A DNA stretch of 64,000 bases, from the NCBI RefSeq assembly GCF_002591915.1, contig NZ_NIHB01000005.1, forward strand, positions 85,989 through 149,988, given 5' to 3'. Of the stretch, positions 55,623 through 64,000 are shown one piece after another. Each line of letters begins with the position of its first letter. Within the stretch, counting starts at the first letter, position 1. The position numbers were made by a program, and so were the translations under genes. Under the pieces are notes generated by a model. It was not told the origin of the DNA and did no database searches. It worked only from the letters and a program-made list of their open reading frames with translations. Origin of the DNA: Marinicella litoralis. Lineage in GTDB: Bacteria > Pseudomonadota > Gammaproteobacteria > Xanthomonadales > Marinicellaceae.

Positions 55623-58600
55623 TAACCGAAGACCAACTAGAACAACTCTGCATCGAATGGTTCCAGTCCATCGGTTATGACCATATCTGTGGTTATGACA
55701 TTGCCCCTGACGGCATCAATCCAGAAAGGTTTGATTACCGCCAAATTATCTTAAATGATCGATTGCTTGATCGATTACAAACCTTCAATCCACAGATTCC
55801 ACACGCTACTTTAGAACAAGTTGTACTGCAACTGAGTAAAGCCGAAACGCCAATATTGATTAAAAATAACAAAAGCTTTCATCAGTTGTTGTTGCAGGGA
55901 GTTAAGGTTGAATATAAAGAGAACGATAAATCTAAAGTTGAATATGTACAGCTGATTGATTTCGAAAAAGTCACCAACAATCAGTTTTTGGTGGTCAATC
56001 AATTCACCATCACTGGCACCAAAGGTAATCGTCGTCCAGATGTCATTGTTTTTATCAATGGTTTGCCATTGGCGGTTCTTGAGTTGAAAAATCCTGCAGA
56101 TCATCATGCTGATATTTGGCAATCCTTTCAGCAGTTACAGACCTATAAAGATGAGTTGTCGGGTTTATTTGGTTTCAATGAAGCCTTAATTATCAGTGAT
56201 GGGTTGAATGCGAGAGTGGGGTCCTTAACAGCCAATAAAGAACGCTTTATGCCTTGGCGTACGATCAGTGATGAAGACGACAAGCCGTTGTTTAAATACG
56301 CATTAGAGACATTGGTAAAAGGTTTTTTTCGACCTGATTTATTTCTGGATTACATCAAGCATTTTATTTTGTTCGAAACCGATGGCGACACGATTATCAA
56401 AAAGATTGCAGCTTACCACCAGTTTCATGCGGTCAGAGAAGCGGTCAAAGCCACCGTCGTAGCGTCTACTCAAAGTGATGAGATCAAAGAAAAAAGAGCC
56501 ACTTATGGTGATGAAGTGGTGCCAGGATCGGGTAAAGCGGGCGTGGTTTGGCACACGCAAGGGTCTGGTAAGTCTATCTCTATGGTCTGTTATGCAGGTA
56601 AACTCTTAGCCCAACCAGAAATGAACAACCCAACGCTGGTGGTGGTAACGGATCGTAATGATTTGGATGGTCAGTTATTCAATACTTTTAAGATGGCCAA
56701 AGAAGTCTTAAAGCAATCACCGGTACAGGCGGGTGATCGAGATGAGTTGCGTGATATTTTGTCTTCTCGACAAGCAGGCGGAATTGTTTTTACCACCATT
56801 CAGAAATTCGCTTTAATGAATGATGAGTCATCACATCCGGTATTAAGTGATCGTCACAATATAGTGGTCATCAGTGATGAAGCCCATCGCAGCCAATATG
56901 GCGGTAAAGCCAAATTAAATCCGAAGACGGGTGAATACACCTACGGTTACTCAAAACATTTACGTGATGCTTTACCACAAGCTTCTTTTATTGGCTTTAC
57001 TGGTACGCCCATAGACCAAATTGATAAAGACACCCGCGCGGTATTCGGTGATTATGTGTCTATTTATGACATCCAAGATGCAGTAGATGATGGGTCGACT
57101 GTGCCGATTTACTATGAATCACGACTGGCTAAACTCGATATCAATGTAGAGGATATTGAGGCATTGAATGACGATGTGGATGAAGTGATTGAAGATGAAG
57201 AAGACATCGCAGCACGTGAAAAGACCAAATCCAATTGGTCGGCCTTAGAAAAATTGGTCGGCAGTCAGGCTCGCATTGACCAAGTGGCAGAAGACCTGGT
57301 CGCTCACTTTGAAAATCGTCAGGCCTCAATAAAGGGTAAAGGCATGATCGTTTGTATGAGTCGAGAAATTTGTGTCGATACTTACAATGCCATCGTTGCA
57401 ATACGACCAGAATGGCATGATGACGATACATCAAAAGGCGCGATCAAGATTGTGATGACGGGTTCTGCATCGGATAAAGCCAAGATGCAGCCACATATTT
57501 ATAACAAAGAAACCAAAAAACAGTTTGAGAAACGGTTTAAAGATGTCAATGATCCATTGCAATTGGTCATTGTCCGCGATATGTGGCTCACGGGCTTTGA
57601 TGCACCGAACTGTCATACCATGTACATCGACAAACCCATGAAGGGTCATAACCTGATGCAAGCCATTGCTCGGGTCAATCGCGTGTTTAAAGACAAACCA
57701 GGCGGCTTGGTTGTGGATTATATTGGCATAGCTAACGAGCTTAAGGAAGCACTGAAAACATATACCAATTCAAAGGGTAAAGGCAAGCCAACGCACAACA
57801 CCAGTGAGGCTTATGCCATTTTGTTAGAGAATCTAGATAAGTTGCATGGCTTAATGCATGGTTGCGATTACAGCGATTACGAGGATAAAGCGTTACTGCT
57901 GTTACCAAAAGTTCTGAATCATATTTTGTCCTTGGCTAACAATAATGGCGATTTAGACGGTAAAAAACGTTTCTTAGACATCATGGCTAGAATACGGTCA
58001 GCCCATACATTGTGTGGCACCATGGATGAAGTCAAACCTTTACACAAAGAAATCGCATTTTTTGAAGCGGTAAAAAGGGCGCTTACAAAATACACTACAG
58101 TCGCTAAACGCTTATCCGAAGAAGAGAAAAATTCTGCGCTGAAACAAATCATTGATAACGCCATATATTCTGATGGTGTGGATGACATATTTAACCTAGT
58201 TGGTTTGGACAAGCCAAACATTGGATTGTTGTCGATAGAGTTCCTTGAAGATGTGGCCAATATGGAGGAAAAGAATCTGGCCGTCAGCTTGTTGGAAAAA
58301 CTGCTCAGGGATGAAGTCAAACACAAGATGAAATCCGATGTGGTTTCAGAAAAGAAATACTCAGACCGCATTATGGAAACCCTGCGTAAATATCACAACA
58401 GGGCGATTGAAACCGCACAAGTCATCGAAGAACTCATCCAAATGGCCATGGATATGGTTAAGGATGCAGAAATGGCTCAAAGTTCAGGATTAAATGCCGA
58501 TGAGATAGCCTTCTACCGAGCATTAATTCAAAACGAATCAGCTGTGAGGGAGTTGGGTGATAATAATCTCAGAGAGTTGGCTATTTTTATCACTGAAAAA

Positions 58601-58774
58601 TTAAGAAAGAGTACCACTGTAGACTGGCAAGTTCGCGACAGCGTAAGAGCCAGATTGAGAAACTTGGTAAGACGCGCACTTAAACGCTGGAAATATCCAC
58701 CTGACAATGCAGAAGAAGCGATTGAGTTATGCTTAAAGCAAGCAGAGGTATTGAGTCAGGGTTGGAGTGGATGA
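55619..58774 (+). CDS. hsdR: Type I restriction endonuclease/translocase subunit
   Basis: 1051 aa motor and nuclease subunit. The PD-(D/E)xK nuclease is at Asp141, Glu155-Leu-Lys157 (RPDVIVFINGLPLAVLELKN). SF2 helicase motifs are Walker A GSGKS (315-319) and DEAH (420-423), then FTGTP, and LVIVRDMWLTGFDAP. The C-terminal DUF3387-like helical region ends in VDWQVRDSVRARLRNLVRRALKRWKYPPDN. Everything needed for cleavage is intact, so the R-M system is probably active. Starts inside the FRG stop. Confidence 0.96.
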   Translation: MITEDQLEQLCIEWFQSIGYDHICGYDIAPDGINPERFDYRQIILNDRLLDRLQTFNPQIPHATLEQVVLQLSKAETPILIKNNKSFHQLLLQGVKVEYKENDKSKVEYVQLIDFEKVTNNQFLVVNQFTITGTKGNRRPDVIVFINGLPLAVLELKNPADHHADIWQSFQQLQTYKDELSGLFGFNEALIISDGLNARVGSLTANKERFMPWRTISDEDDKPLFKYALETLVKGFFRPDLFLDYIKHFILFETDGDTIIKKIAAYHQFHAVREAVKATVVASTQSDEIKEKRATYGDEVVPGSGKAGVVWHTQGSGKSISMVCYAGKLLAQPEMNNPTLVVVTDRNDLDGQLFNTFKMAKEVLKQSPVQAGDRDELRDILSSRQAGGIVFTTIQKFALMNDESSHPVLSDRHNIVVISDEAHRSQYGGKAKLNPKTGEYTYGYSKHLRDALPQASFIGFTGTPIDQIDKDTRAVFGDYVSIYDIQDAVDDGSTVPIYYESRLAKLDINVEDIEALNDDVDEVIEDEEDIAAREKTKSNWSALEKLVGSQARIDQVAEDLVAHFENRQASIKGKGMIVCMSREICVDTYNAIVAIRPEWHDDDTSKGAIKIVMTGSASDKAKMQPHIYNKETKKQFEKRFKDVNDPLQLVIVRDMWLTGFDAPNCHTMYIDKPMKGHNLMQAIARVNRVFKDKPGGLVVDYIGIANELKEALKTYTNSKGKGKPTHNTSEAYAILLENLDKLHGLMHGCDYSDYEDKALLLLPKVLNHILSLANNNGDLDGKKRFLDIMARIRSAHTLCGTMDEVKPLHKEIAFFEAVKRALTKYTTVAKRLSEEEKNSALKQIIDNAIYSDGVDDIFNLVGLDKPNIGLLSIEFLEDVANMEEKNLAVSLLEKLLRDEVKHKMKSDVVSEKKYSDRIMETLRKYHNRAIETAQVIEELIQMAMDMVKDAEMAQSSGLNADEIAFYRALIQNESAVRELGDNNLRELAIFITEKLRKSTTVDWQVRDSVRARLRNLVRRALKRWKYPPDNAEEAIELCLKQAEVLSQGWSG

Positions 58775-58823
58775 AAATGAGTCTCTTAAAAAATGAATTG
58801 CAAGCAATAAATGAATAAAACGT

Positions 58824-60737
58824 ATGAAAGAAACAAAAAATGTCAGTGTTCAACAGATTTCACTTAAAGACCTTTTTAAAAGCAATTTTTTTTCGATTCC
58901 CGAATATCAAAGAGGGTACAGTTGGGGAAAGGCTCAAAGAACAGCTTTGTGGGAAGATATTGTATCGCTTTTGGACTTTCGACAAGAAGAAAGTTACAAG
59001 CATTACATGGGTACAATAGTAGCTGTAAAAGGAGATGAATTTTGTCACTATGAAATTGTTGACGGTCAGCAAAGAATTACATCGCTCCTATTACTTATAA
59101 ATACAATTATTTCACATAAAAAGTTTCCAGCTGAAAATCATGATTCGAAATTAAAAACCTATATAAATAGGAATAATGAAGATGTGTTTAGGTCGGGTTT
59201 GCAAAGTAAAATTCTTGCAAATGTTTTTAACGGGAATTTATGTTTTTATGATAATAAAAAGTTGATTCAACAGGATCAGAATATTCTAGATGCTGTTAAT
59301 GAATTTGATGACCTGGTTGAACTTTATTTAAACAAATTTGAGTCTAATTTGCTTGAATTGCTAAGTTTGATTGAGAATCAACTTGGACTGATATTTTTTG
59401 TACCGGCAGTGAAATCAGTAGCTGGTAGGATGTTTGAAGTTATCAATAATAGAGGCAAAAGTTTAAGTGAGCTCGATAAAATTAAAAATTATTTTGTGTA
59501 TGTTGCAGAAATTGAAAGTAATAAAACTTTCATAAACAAAATAAAAGACAATTGGGGTGAAGTTTTAGAAAACATGCAATTTGCAGGCTTTGTATCTACT
59601 GAAGAAGAAAATGAATTTTTAAGATATTGTTGGATAGTGTTTGGTTCTTCAAATAAATCAAAAAGTTATCATATCTATAAGTCATTAAAAAGCCAGTCAG
59701 CAAAGGAAAATGACAAAATTAAGTATTTATCTGATTTTTTTGATTTTATCCATTTGTCGAGTATAAAGATAAAAGAGTTATTTAATGCCTACCCACAAAA
59801 AGGAAGTAATAATTCTGATGAGGTGTATGAGTATGAAAAGCTTGCCATTCAACTGAATATAACAAAAGCTAGCGTAATGCCTCTGGTGTTAGCTGTTTTA
59901 ACTAAGCAAACTGATTCTCAAAATACTCTTGAATTGATTAGGCTAATAGAAATTTTGAATTTTAGATATTATGTGACCGAAATTGCTAATAGAAATGATA
60001 CAGGTCAAGGTGAATTATACAAGTGGGCAAATTGGTATTTCAAAGGACTTGATGAAAAGAAAAACATTTTCGGTGAAGTTGAGTTAAAGAAAAATGTAAT
60101 TAAATTCATGGAGGATAATGCTAAGGATGATTTGTTTGTTAACAAGCTAATATTACAGCAAAATGAAAATATGGATTTTTATCACTGGAAGGGACTTTTA
60201 TATTTTTTATCAAGGTATGAGCTCAGTCTAAGAGATAATAAAACACAAACTCATTCTCTTAAAGATATTATGCCTAAAAGGTTGTCCGGTAAGTCGAACG
60301 ACCATTCAGAAAGAGAGCATATTTGGTCAAAGAAGTTAGAAGTTAATAAGATTCCTAGATCAGAACTTGAATTTTTAATTGGTCTCAATAAAAACAGATT
60401 GGGTAATTTTACACTTTTGCGAAGGGATCATAATTCAGAAGCTGGTAAAAAGCCAATAAATGAGAAGTTAAAAACTTACCATGAGAGTACTAGGTATATG
60501 ACTAGAAACGTTGAAAAATGTTATAAGAATTTAAACAAAAAAGTATTTGATAAAAAAAAGGGTAAGGATGTTTTAATTTGGACTAAGTTACTAGATAAAT
60601 TAGAAGAAAATTTGGTTAATTTTGCTTTAAAAGAATGGGCTTTTGATCCCCAAGTAATCAGGACTGTTGATATAAGAAGCTTTGATTATGATAGGTGCAG
60701 ACCACACAGTGAAACTTTTAAGATCAAGTACCATTAA
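58824..60737 (+). CDS. GmrSD-like DUF262/DUF1524 protein (putative type IV restriction enzyme)
   Basis: 637 aa. The N-terminal DUF262 has IPEYQRGYSWGKAQ and DGQQRITSLLLL (the ParB-like, NTP-dependent part of GmrS). The C-terminal DUF1524 carries the HNH-type signature EREHIWSKK (His499), then NRLGNFTLLRRDHNSEAGKKPI (the GmrD nuclease). Fused GmrSD enzymes cut modified phage DNA. It follows hsdR by 49 nt with no obvious promoter, so it may belong to the same transcript. The gene is AT-rich, as are hsdS TRD2 and frg. Confidence 0.85.
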   Translation: MKETKNVSVQQISLKDLFKSNFFSIPEYQRGYSWGKAQRTALWEDIVSLLDFRQEESYKHYMGTIVAVKGDEFCHYEIVDGQQRITSLLLLINTIISHKKFPAENHDSKLKTYINRNNEDVFRSGLQSKILANVFNGNLCFYDNKKLIQQDQNILDAVNEFDDLVELYLNKFESNLLELLSLIENQLGLIFFVPAVKSVAGRMFEVINNRGKSLSELDKIKNYFVYVAEIESNKTFINKIKDNWGEVLENMQFAGFVSTEEENEFLRYCWIVFGSSNKSKSYHIYKSLKSQSAKENDKIKYLSDFFDFIHLSSIKIKELFNAYPQKGSNNSDEVYEYEKLAIQLNITKASVMPLVLAVLTKQTDSQNTLELIRLIEILNFRYYVTEIANRNDTGQGELYKWANWYFKGLDEKKNIFGEVELKKNVIKFMEDNAKDDLFVNKLILQQNENMDFYHWKGLLYFLSRYELSLRDNKTQTHSLKDIMPKRLSGKSNDHSEREHIWSKKLEVNKIPRSELEFLIGLNKNRLGNFTLLRRDHNSEAGKKPINEKLKTYHESTRYMTRNVEKCYKNLNKKVFDKKKGKDVLIWTKLLDKLEENLVNFALKEWAFDPQVIRTVDIRSFDYDRCRPHSETFKIKYH

Positions 60738-60756
60738 GATTATTAATAATAAAACC

Positions 60757-60969
60757 ATGGCAACTTATAAACAAATACAGAATGACGTTAAAATTAATAA
60801 CAATAAGTCAGTAAAAACTTGTTGGATTGCACATGTCAAAGAGCTCAACGGTCTAAACCCCCGTAGGGCGTTCAACCGTAAATCAAACAAACGAGTATAT
60901 GAATGCCCTGATGATAAGAGACTGATTATTGAGGAATCGATGATGAGGTTTGGTATGCTGAAAAAATGA
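60757..60969 (+). CDS. Small conserved-looking protein, 70 aa
   Basis: Basic protein MATYKQIQNDVKINNNKSVKTCWIAHVKELNGLNP... ending RFGMLKK. The segment KTCWIAHVKELNGL-N-RRAFNRKS looks like a conserved small family seen near mobile and defence genes. I recall this pattern but cannot name it. It sits 19 nt after the GmrSD gene and overlaps the next start by 4 nt (ATGA). Confidence 0.55.
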   Translation: MATYKQIQNDVKINNNKSVKTCWIAHVKELNGLNPRRAFNRKSNKRVYECPDDKRLIIEESMMRFGMLKK

Positions 60970-61133
60970 AACCCCAAACCATCCAAATATTCCTCCCCGA
61001 AGGCTCACCAATCTCAGTCAAAGAAGTCGAGCTGACCAATCGCCTGATCAAAATCATTTGGTTTCCGCGCACGGCTATAGTTGTGGTGAATGCTTATTAT
61101 GCAGATTCAATTAAAAGCCATTTAAAAGTATGA
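60966..61133 (+). pseudogene. Truncated GIY-YIG-type nuclease N-terminus
   Basis: 55 codons. Its first 36 residues (MKPQTIQIFLPEGSPISVKEVELTNRLIKIIWFPRT) resemble the start of a GIY-YIG nuclease family (MKPxTxQIFLPxGxPxxIxxAEI...). The GIY and YIG motifs themselves are missing. The DNA switches from GC-richer to AT-rich after codon 36 and ends at a stop. Reading: a remnant after deletion or recombination. The 162 nt after it, up to the Eco47II gene, contain TATAAT at 61244-61249 and nothing else clear. Confidence 0.55.
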
Positions 61134-61295
61134 TTTTGGACTTTTTAGTCAAAATTATCTATAGCAAATATCTTATGAGTCTGTAAGAATATTCCTATGG
61201 AATGACTGTACCTCATTTATGATTGTAAGTAACAGAGAATTTATATAATCTTTTTTTAGTTGGTACATTATTACAACCGCACAAATTGATAAAAA

Positions 61296-62060
61296 ATGAA
61301 AAATAAATATTTAAGCTATATTTCCGATAAACACTTGTTATCTTGTATAGAAAATCTTCACAACTCTTATCTCCGAGCAAAAGCAGATATCAGTAAAAAG
61401 AAGTTTTACAAAAACAAAATTGATGTAATTAAGCTGACTTTTGACTCTAGATTTAACGATTTAGATGAAAAAACATTAATCAAAGCAGAAATTAGTCGTC
61501 AAATAGATAAATCTATTAATAATTCAATTGGAACATTTCATGAGGAAATTTTAGGTGGGATAAAAAATTATGAAATGGGGACATTAAGTGGTTTTGATAT
61601 AAAGGCCAAAAATGACACTTTATTTGCAGATATAAAAAACAAACATAACACCATGAATAGTAGTTCTGCAGAAAGTTTGTTTCAAAAATTAGCTCGTTAT
61701 GCTGATACTTATAAACAAGCCAATTGTTATTGGGTTCAAATATTATCAACTAAAAGTTTTAATGAACATTGGGTAAGTATAATAAATGGTAAAGAATACA
61801 GTCATAGTCGTGTATTTAAAATTTCTGGAGATCAGTTTTATCAAATGTTAACAGGTGAGAAAACTGCTTTGTTAGATTTGTATATGGTTTTACCAAAAGC
61901 GATTGATGCATTTTTAAAATCAAATAAAAAATCAAAAATTCCAGAAAATTCTGCATTAACTGAAATTAGTGTAGGGGCTAAAAAATCTCAACGAACAATT
62001 TTGGATGAAATCACATTTGAAAATTACAGCTACTATTTAGGTTTTGATAAAATTAAGTAA
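61296..62060 (+). CDS. Type II restriction endonuclease, Eco47II-like
   Basis: 254 aa. Closely resembles the Eco47II/Sau96I family by the block TFHEEILGGIKNYEMGTLSGFDIKAKNDTLFADIKNKHNTMNSSSAESLFQKLARYAD, in which D-x-K (DIKNKHNT) is the likely catalytic core. Eco47II cuts GGNCC, so the same or a similar site is expected. It is tail-to-tail with its methyltransferase gene (17 nt between stops). The gene is AT-rich. Confidence 0.85.
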   Translation: MKNKYLSYISDKHLLSCIENLHNSYLRAKADISKKKFYKNKIDVIKLTFDSRFNDLDEKTLIKAEISRQIDKSINNSIGTFHEEILGGIKNYEMGTLSGFDIKAKNDTLFADIKNKHNTMNSSSAESLFQKLARYADTYKQANCYWVQILSTKSFNEHWVSIINGKEYSHSRVFKISGDQFYQMLTGEKTALLDLYMVLPKAIDAFLKSNKKSKIPENSALTEISVGAKKSQRTILDEITFENYSYYLGFDKIK

Positions 62061-62077
62061 GTTTTAACAACTCAAAG

Positions 62078-63313
62078 TTAACAATTATATTTTTCATAAT
62101 AATCATTTAGAAATTTTACTACAGAATACCCAATCTCTTTTCCCAAGTTCACAGGGACTGCATTGCCAATTTGCTTATACTGTTGTGACATTGATCCAAC
62201 TATTTCCCAGTCATCTGGAAATGTTTGTATGCGTGCATATTCTCTAACTGTAAATGGTCGAGTTTCATCTGGATGACATCTTTCAGTTTGTTTCTGTGCT
62301 GGGCTACAGGTCAAAGTTAAACTGGGTTCATCCCAACCAATCCTTCGTGCCATTCCTGTTTTGCCCCCGCCTAGATAAAAGCTTTTTTGCATGTATTTCT
62401 TTTGAATATCTAGGGGCAAGTCTCTCCAGTATCCTTTAGGAGGAACTAATTTCAAAACTTCTTTTTTATGATCAGGGTATTTAGCACCTGCAGAAGCAGG
62501 TACATCGGTGTCAAAAAGGTCTCCTACTTTTAGAGCGTCCTCCAAATTATATATTTTGTCATCTGGGGCTGGATATTTATATTCAATGTTAATGTCTTTT
62601 CTAACACCAACTAAAATTAAGCGTTCTCTTTTTTGAGGTACTTTATAGTTTATTGCTTTTAATACTTGCACTGGAGATACTACTTTATAACCAATTTCAT
62701 CAAGGATTGAGATCATTCCTTCTAGAGTTTTGCCTTTATCATGATTCAATAAACCTCTGACATTTTCTCCAATGCAAATTTTAGGCTTTACCTCATTAAC
62801 AACTCTGGCAAACTCGTAGAATAGAGTGCCTCGAGCATCATCTAGACCAAGTTTTTTTCCTGCATAGCTAAATGCCTGGCAAGGAAATCCACCAGTGACA
62901 ATATCAATTTCATTGTGATACTTATTAAAGTCAAAATTCTTTATGTCTCCTTCTAAAACATTCCATTCTGGGCGGTTTTTTCTTAATGTCTGGCATGCCC
63001 ACTTGTCAATTTCATTAAGTACCTTACATTTTATTCCGGCTTTTTCCATACCCAATGCCAAACCACCAGCTCCGGCAAATAACTCAATTGCAGAAAAGTC
63101 TTTTACAGGAATTTCTTTGTTTGATCTTTGTTTTGATTTTTGATTTTCGGAAAACTCTGGAAAGATTTCTAACTGCTCTTTGTGGTAAACTCTGTAATTA
63201 CTTATAGGTTCACGAATAGCGTTTAATTTATTGGTTTTATCCCATCTTCTGAGGGTTTCAGGGGTTTTACCTATGAGTTCAGCTGCTTCTGAAATAGTAT
63301 ATGTTTTTTTCAT
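62078..63313 (-). CDS. DNA cytosine-5 methyltransferase with N-terminal MerR-like HTH
   Basis: 411 aa from ATG 63313. Residues 2-50 form a MerR-like winged helix (KKTYTISEAAELIGKTPETLRRWDKTNKLNAIREPISNYRVYHKEQLEIF). The m5C core follows: motif I FAGAGG (79-84), motif IV FPCQ with Cys145, motif VI ENV (183-185), VPQKRERLILVGVR (motif VIII), and motif X GNAVPVNLG. The target should equal that of the adjacent Eco47II-like enzyme. The HTH suggests it represses its own promoter. A TTG at 63328 would add five codons but overlaps the promoter. Confidence 0.93.
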   Translation of the reverse strand: MKKTYTISEAAELIGKTPETLRRWDKTNKLNAIREPISNYRVYHKEQLEIFPEFSENQKSKQRSNKEIPVKDFSAIELFAGAGGLALGMEKAGIKCKVLNEIDKWACQTLRKNRPEWNVLEGDIKNFDFNKYHNEIDIVTGGFPCQAFSYAGKKLGLDDARGTLFYEFARVVNEVKPKICIGENVRGLLNHDKGKTLEGMISILDEIGYKVVSPVQVLKAINYKVPQKRERLILVGVRKDINIEYKYPAPDDKIYNLEDALKVGDLFDTDVPASAGAKYPDHKKEVLKLVPPKGYWRDLPLDIQKKYMQKSFYLGGGKTGMARRIGWDEPSLTLTCSPAQKQTERCHPDETRPFTVREYARIQTFPDDWEIVGSMSQQYKQIGNAVPVNLGKEIGYSVVKFLNDYYEKYNC

Positions 63314-63347
63314 AACCACATTATACAACCTTATACATGGTTATCAA
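63312..63347 (-). promoter_or_regulatory. Methyltransferase promoter with inverted repeat, probably leaderless
   Basis: On the minus strand TTGATA (63347-63342), 16 nt, TATAAT (63325-63320). Counting from the -10, transcription would start at 63313, the A of the start codon. Arms ATAACCA (63312-63318) and TGGTTAT (63338-63344) flank it on the plus strand, a candidate operator for the MerR-like HTH of the enzyme. Confidence 0.55.
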
Positions 63348-63418
63348 TTGTTATTTAGATATATTCTTTGAATTTATTCAGGAATTAAATTAGAAGCTTG
63401 TTTTCAAATAAGTCTTAA

Positions 63419-63863
63419 TTATAAATTTATTTGATATTGAATCCTTTTATTCCTGATTCTTGAGTTTAATTCTTCAATGCTTAATAGTACAAAAGAAGGT
63501 GCTTTTTCATTTAAAGTAACAAAACAAAAAAAGAATTTTTCACCTAACAGTTTTCCGAAATTAAACTCATTTTCCGTTGCCCCAAAAAAGAATCCTTTAG
63601 GATTGTCTGGCAAATATTTCTTAGTTGTTTTAAGTTCTACGAAAATAATATCTTCTAAGTAGGTTTTTATTAATTTTGAATTAACTTTTTGGTTTTTTAA
63701 GTTAGGGATGTAAATTAGATCAAATGACTGTAAATATCTCCTATCTATTTTCAATGTATCTAACAAATGCTTTTTAGTGTCTAAGTCAATTTTAAAGAAG
63801 CCGGTGTGATTTTGTAAAAGAAATAAAACACCTTCTTTTTCAGTTGTGTTATTGGATAGGGTA
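63419..63863 (-). pseudogene. 5'-truncated gene, PD-(D/E)xK nuclease-like
   Basis: An open frame reads from 63910 down to 63419 (163 codons), but its first 16 codons (MNYLIQAVVLSLGKGH) come from the end of the adjoining IS3-family element. The host gene therefore seems to have lost its 5' part. The remainder has a nuclease-like pattern: FDLIYIPN (Asp) and, after 25 residues, FVELKTTKKYLP (ExK). It may have been a restriction or resolvase-type protein of the island. AT-rich. Function not assigned. Confidence 0.5.
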
Positions 63864-64000
63864 TGACCTTTCCCCAAACTTAACACCACTGCTTGGATGA
63901 GATAATTCATTTTAAGCTGCCTGCTCAGCAAATGCTACTGGTGTTAAATAATCCAGAGAACTATGTGGTCTGACAGTGTTGTAATGTTTCCTCCATTTTT
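63864..64000 (-). mobile_element. IS3-family insertion sequence, right end with orfB C-terminus (partial)
   Basis: Minus-strand codons 64000-63912 read KWRKHYNTVRPHSSLDYL...TPVAFAEQAA-stop, the classic end of an IS3-family (IS407/IS2-like) OrfB DDE integrase. About 50 nt beyond the stop, the plus strand reads TGACCTTTCCCCAAACTT at 63864, which looks like the terminal inverted repeat of that group (CCCC-rich, ends in TGA). The rest of the element lies outside the window. Confidence 0.75.

Noticed and set aside
58770..58818. 15-codon frame MKMSLLKNELQAINE between hsdR and the GmrSD-like gene
   Set aside because: Too short and without a distinguishing signal. It may be a decayed gene start, but cannot be supported.
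63894..63931. Native start of the nuclease-like gene at 63931 or 63910
   Set aside because: These codons lie within the end of the IS3-family element and so cannot be the original start.

Overview
The window looks like a chromosomal segment of a Gram-negative gammaproteobacterium. Supporting features are an AcrAB-type RND pump with a divergent TetR regulator, the miaB-ybeZ-ybeY order, UvrA, PhoB with a PHO box, glutathione-dependent formaldehyde detoxification, and lipoproteins with clear lipoboxes. Moderate GC, a secreted protein ending in IFTNGFE, and the mix of families would fit a Marinicella-like member of the Lysobacterales. That placement is inference; no rRNA or marker search was possible. 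I saw no tRNA, rRNA or CRISPR array.

Layout. 0-9 kb: diguanylate cyclase, P5C dehydrogenase (pruA), orphan phoB behind its own PHO box, an unknown secreted repeat protein, a TMEM175-like channel and uvrA. 9-14.3 kb: TetR regulator divergent from an RND adaptor/pump pair, with a palindromic operator filling the spacer of a near-ideal promoter. 14.3-23.5 kb: OPT transporter, enoyl-CoA hydratase, FKBP isomerase, the nudix-miaB-ybeZ-ybeY operon, DUF1428, a c'-like cytochrome and an L,D-transpeptidase. 23.7-25.9 kb: a hipB-hipA-GNAT operon. 26-31.5 kb: formaldehyde detoxification (frmA-fghA), a CMD/CDF/GNAT operon and glutathione peroxidase. 31.5-45.5 kb: ordinary genes (metalloprotease, PhnA-like, SET-domain, cupin, beta-helix, TerC, MATE, sialidase-like) separated by two kinds of intergenic repeats. 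These are a mosaic repeat family at six loci, and a block of four hairpin-rich palindromic units at 34.5 kb.

45.6-64 kb is an accessory, AT-richer region. It begins with lipoproteins and two membrane/secreted proteins of unknown function. A defence island follows: a type I restriction-modification operon (hsdM-hsdS-frg-hsdR), a GmrSD-like DUF262/DUF1524 protein, a truncated GIY-YIG-type gene, an Eco47II-like type II restriction enzyme with its cytosine methyltransferase (carrying an N-terminal MerR-like HTH), a truncated PD-(D/E)xK-like gene, and the end of an IS3-family insertion sequence.

The most unusual finding is the FRG-domain protein encoded between hsdS and hsdR with ATGA overlaps on both sides. 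Its C-terminus matches the extreme C-terminus of HsdR (20 of 34 positions by eye), so it may be an alternative effector that docks on the same methyltransferase core. Next is a shared promoter module (46 nt, same spacing and hexamers, plus the same 15 nt around the start codon) in front of both hsdM and the unknown gene at 48.0 kb, which suggests those genes are co-regulated.
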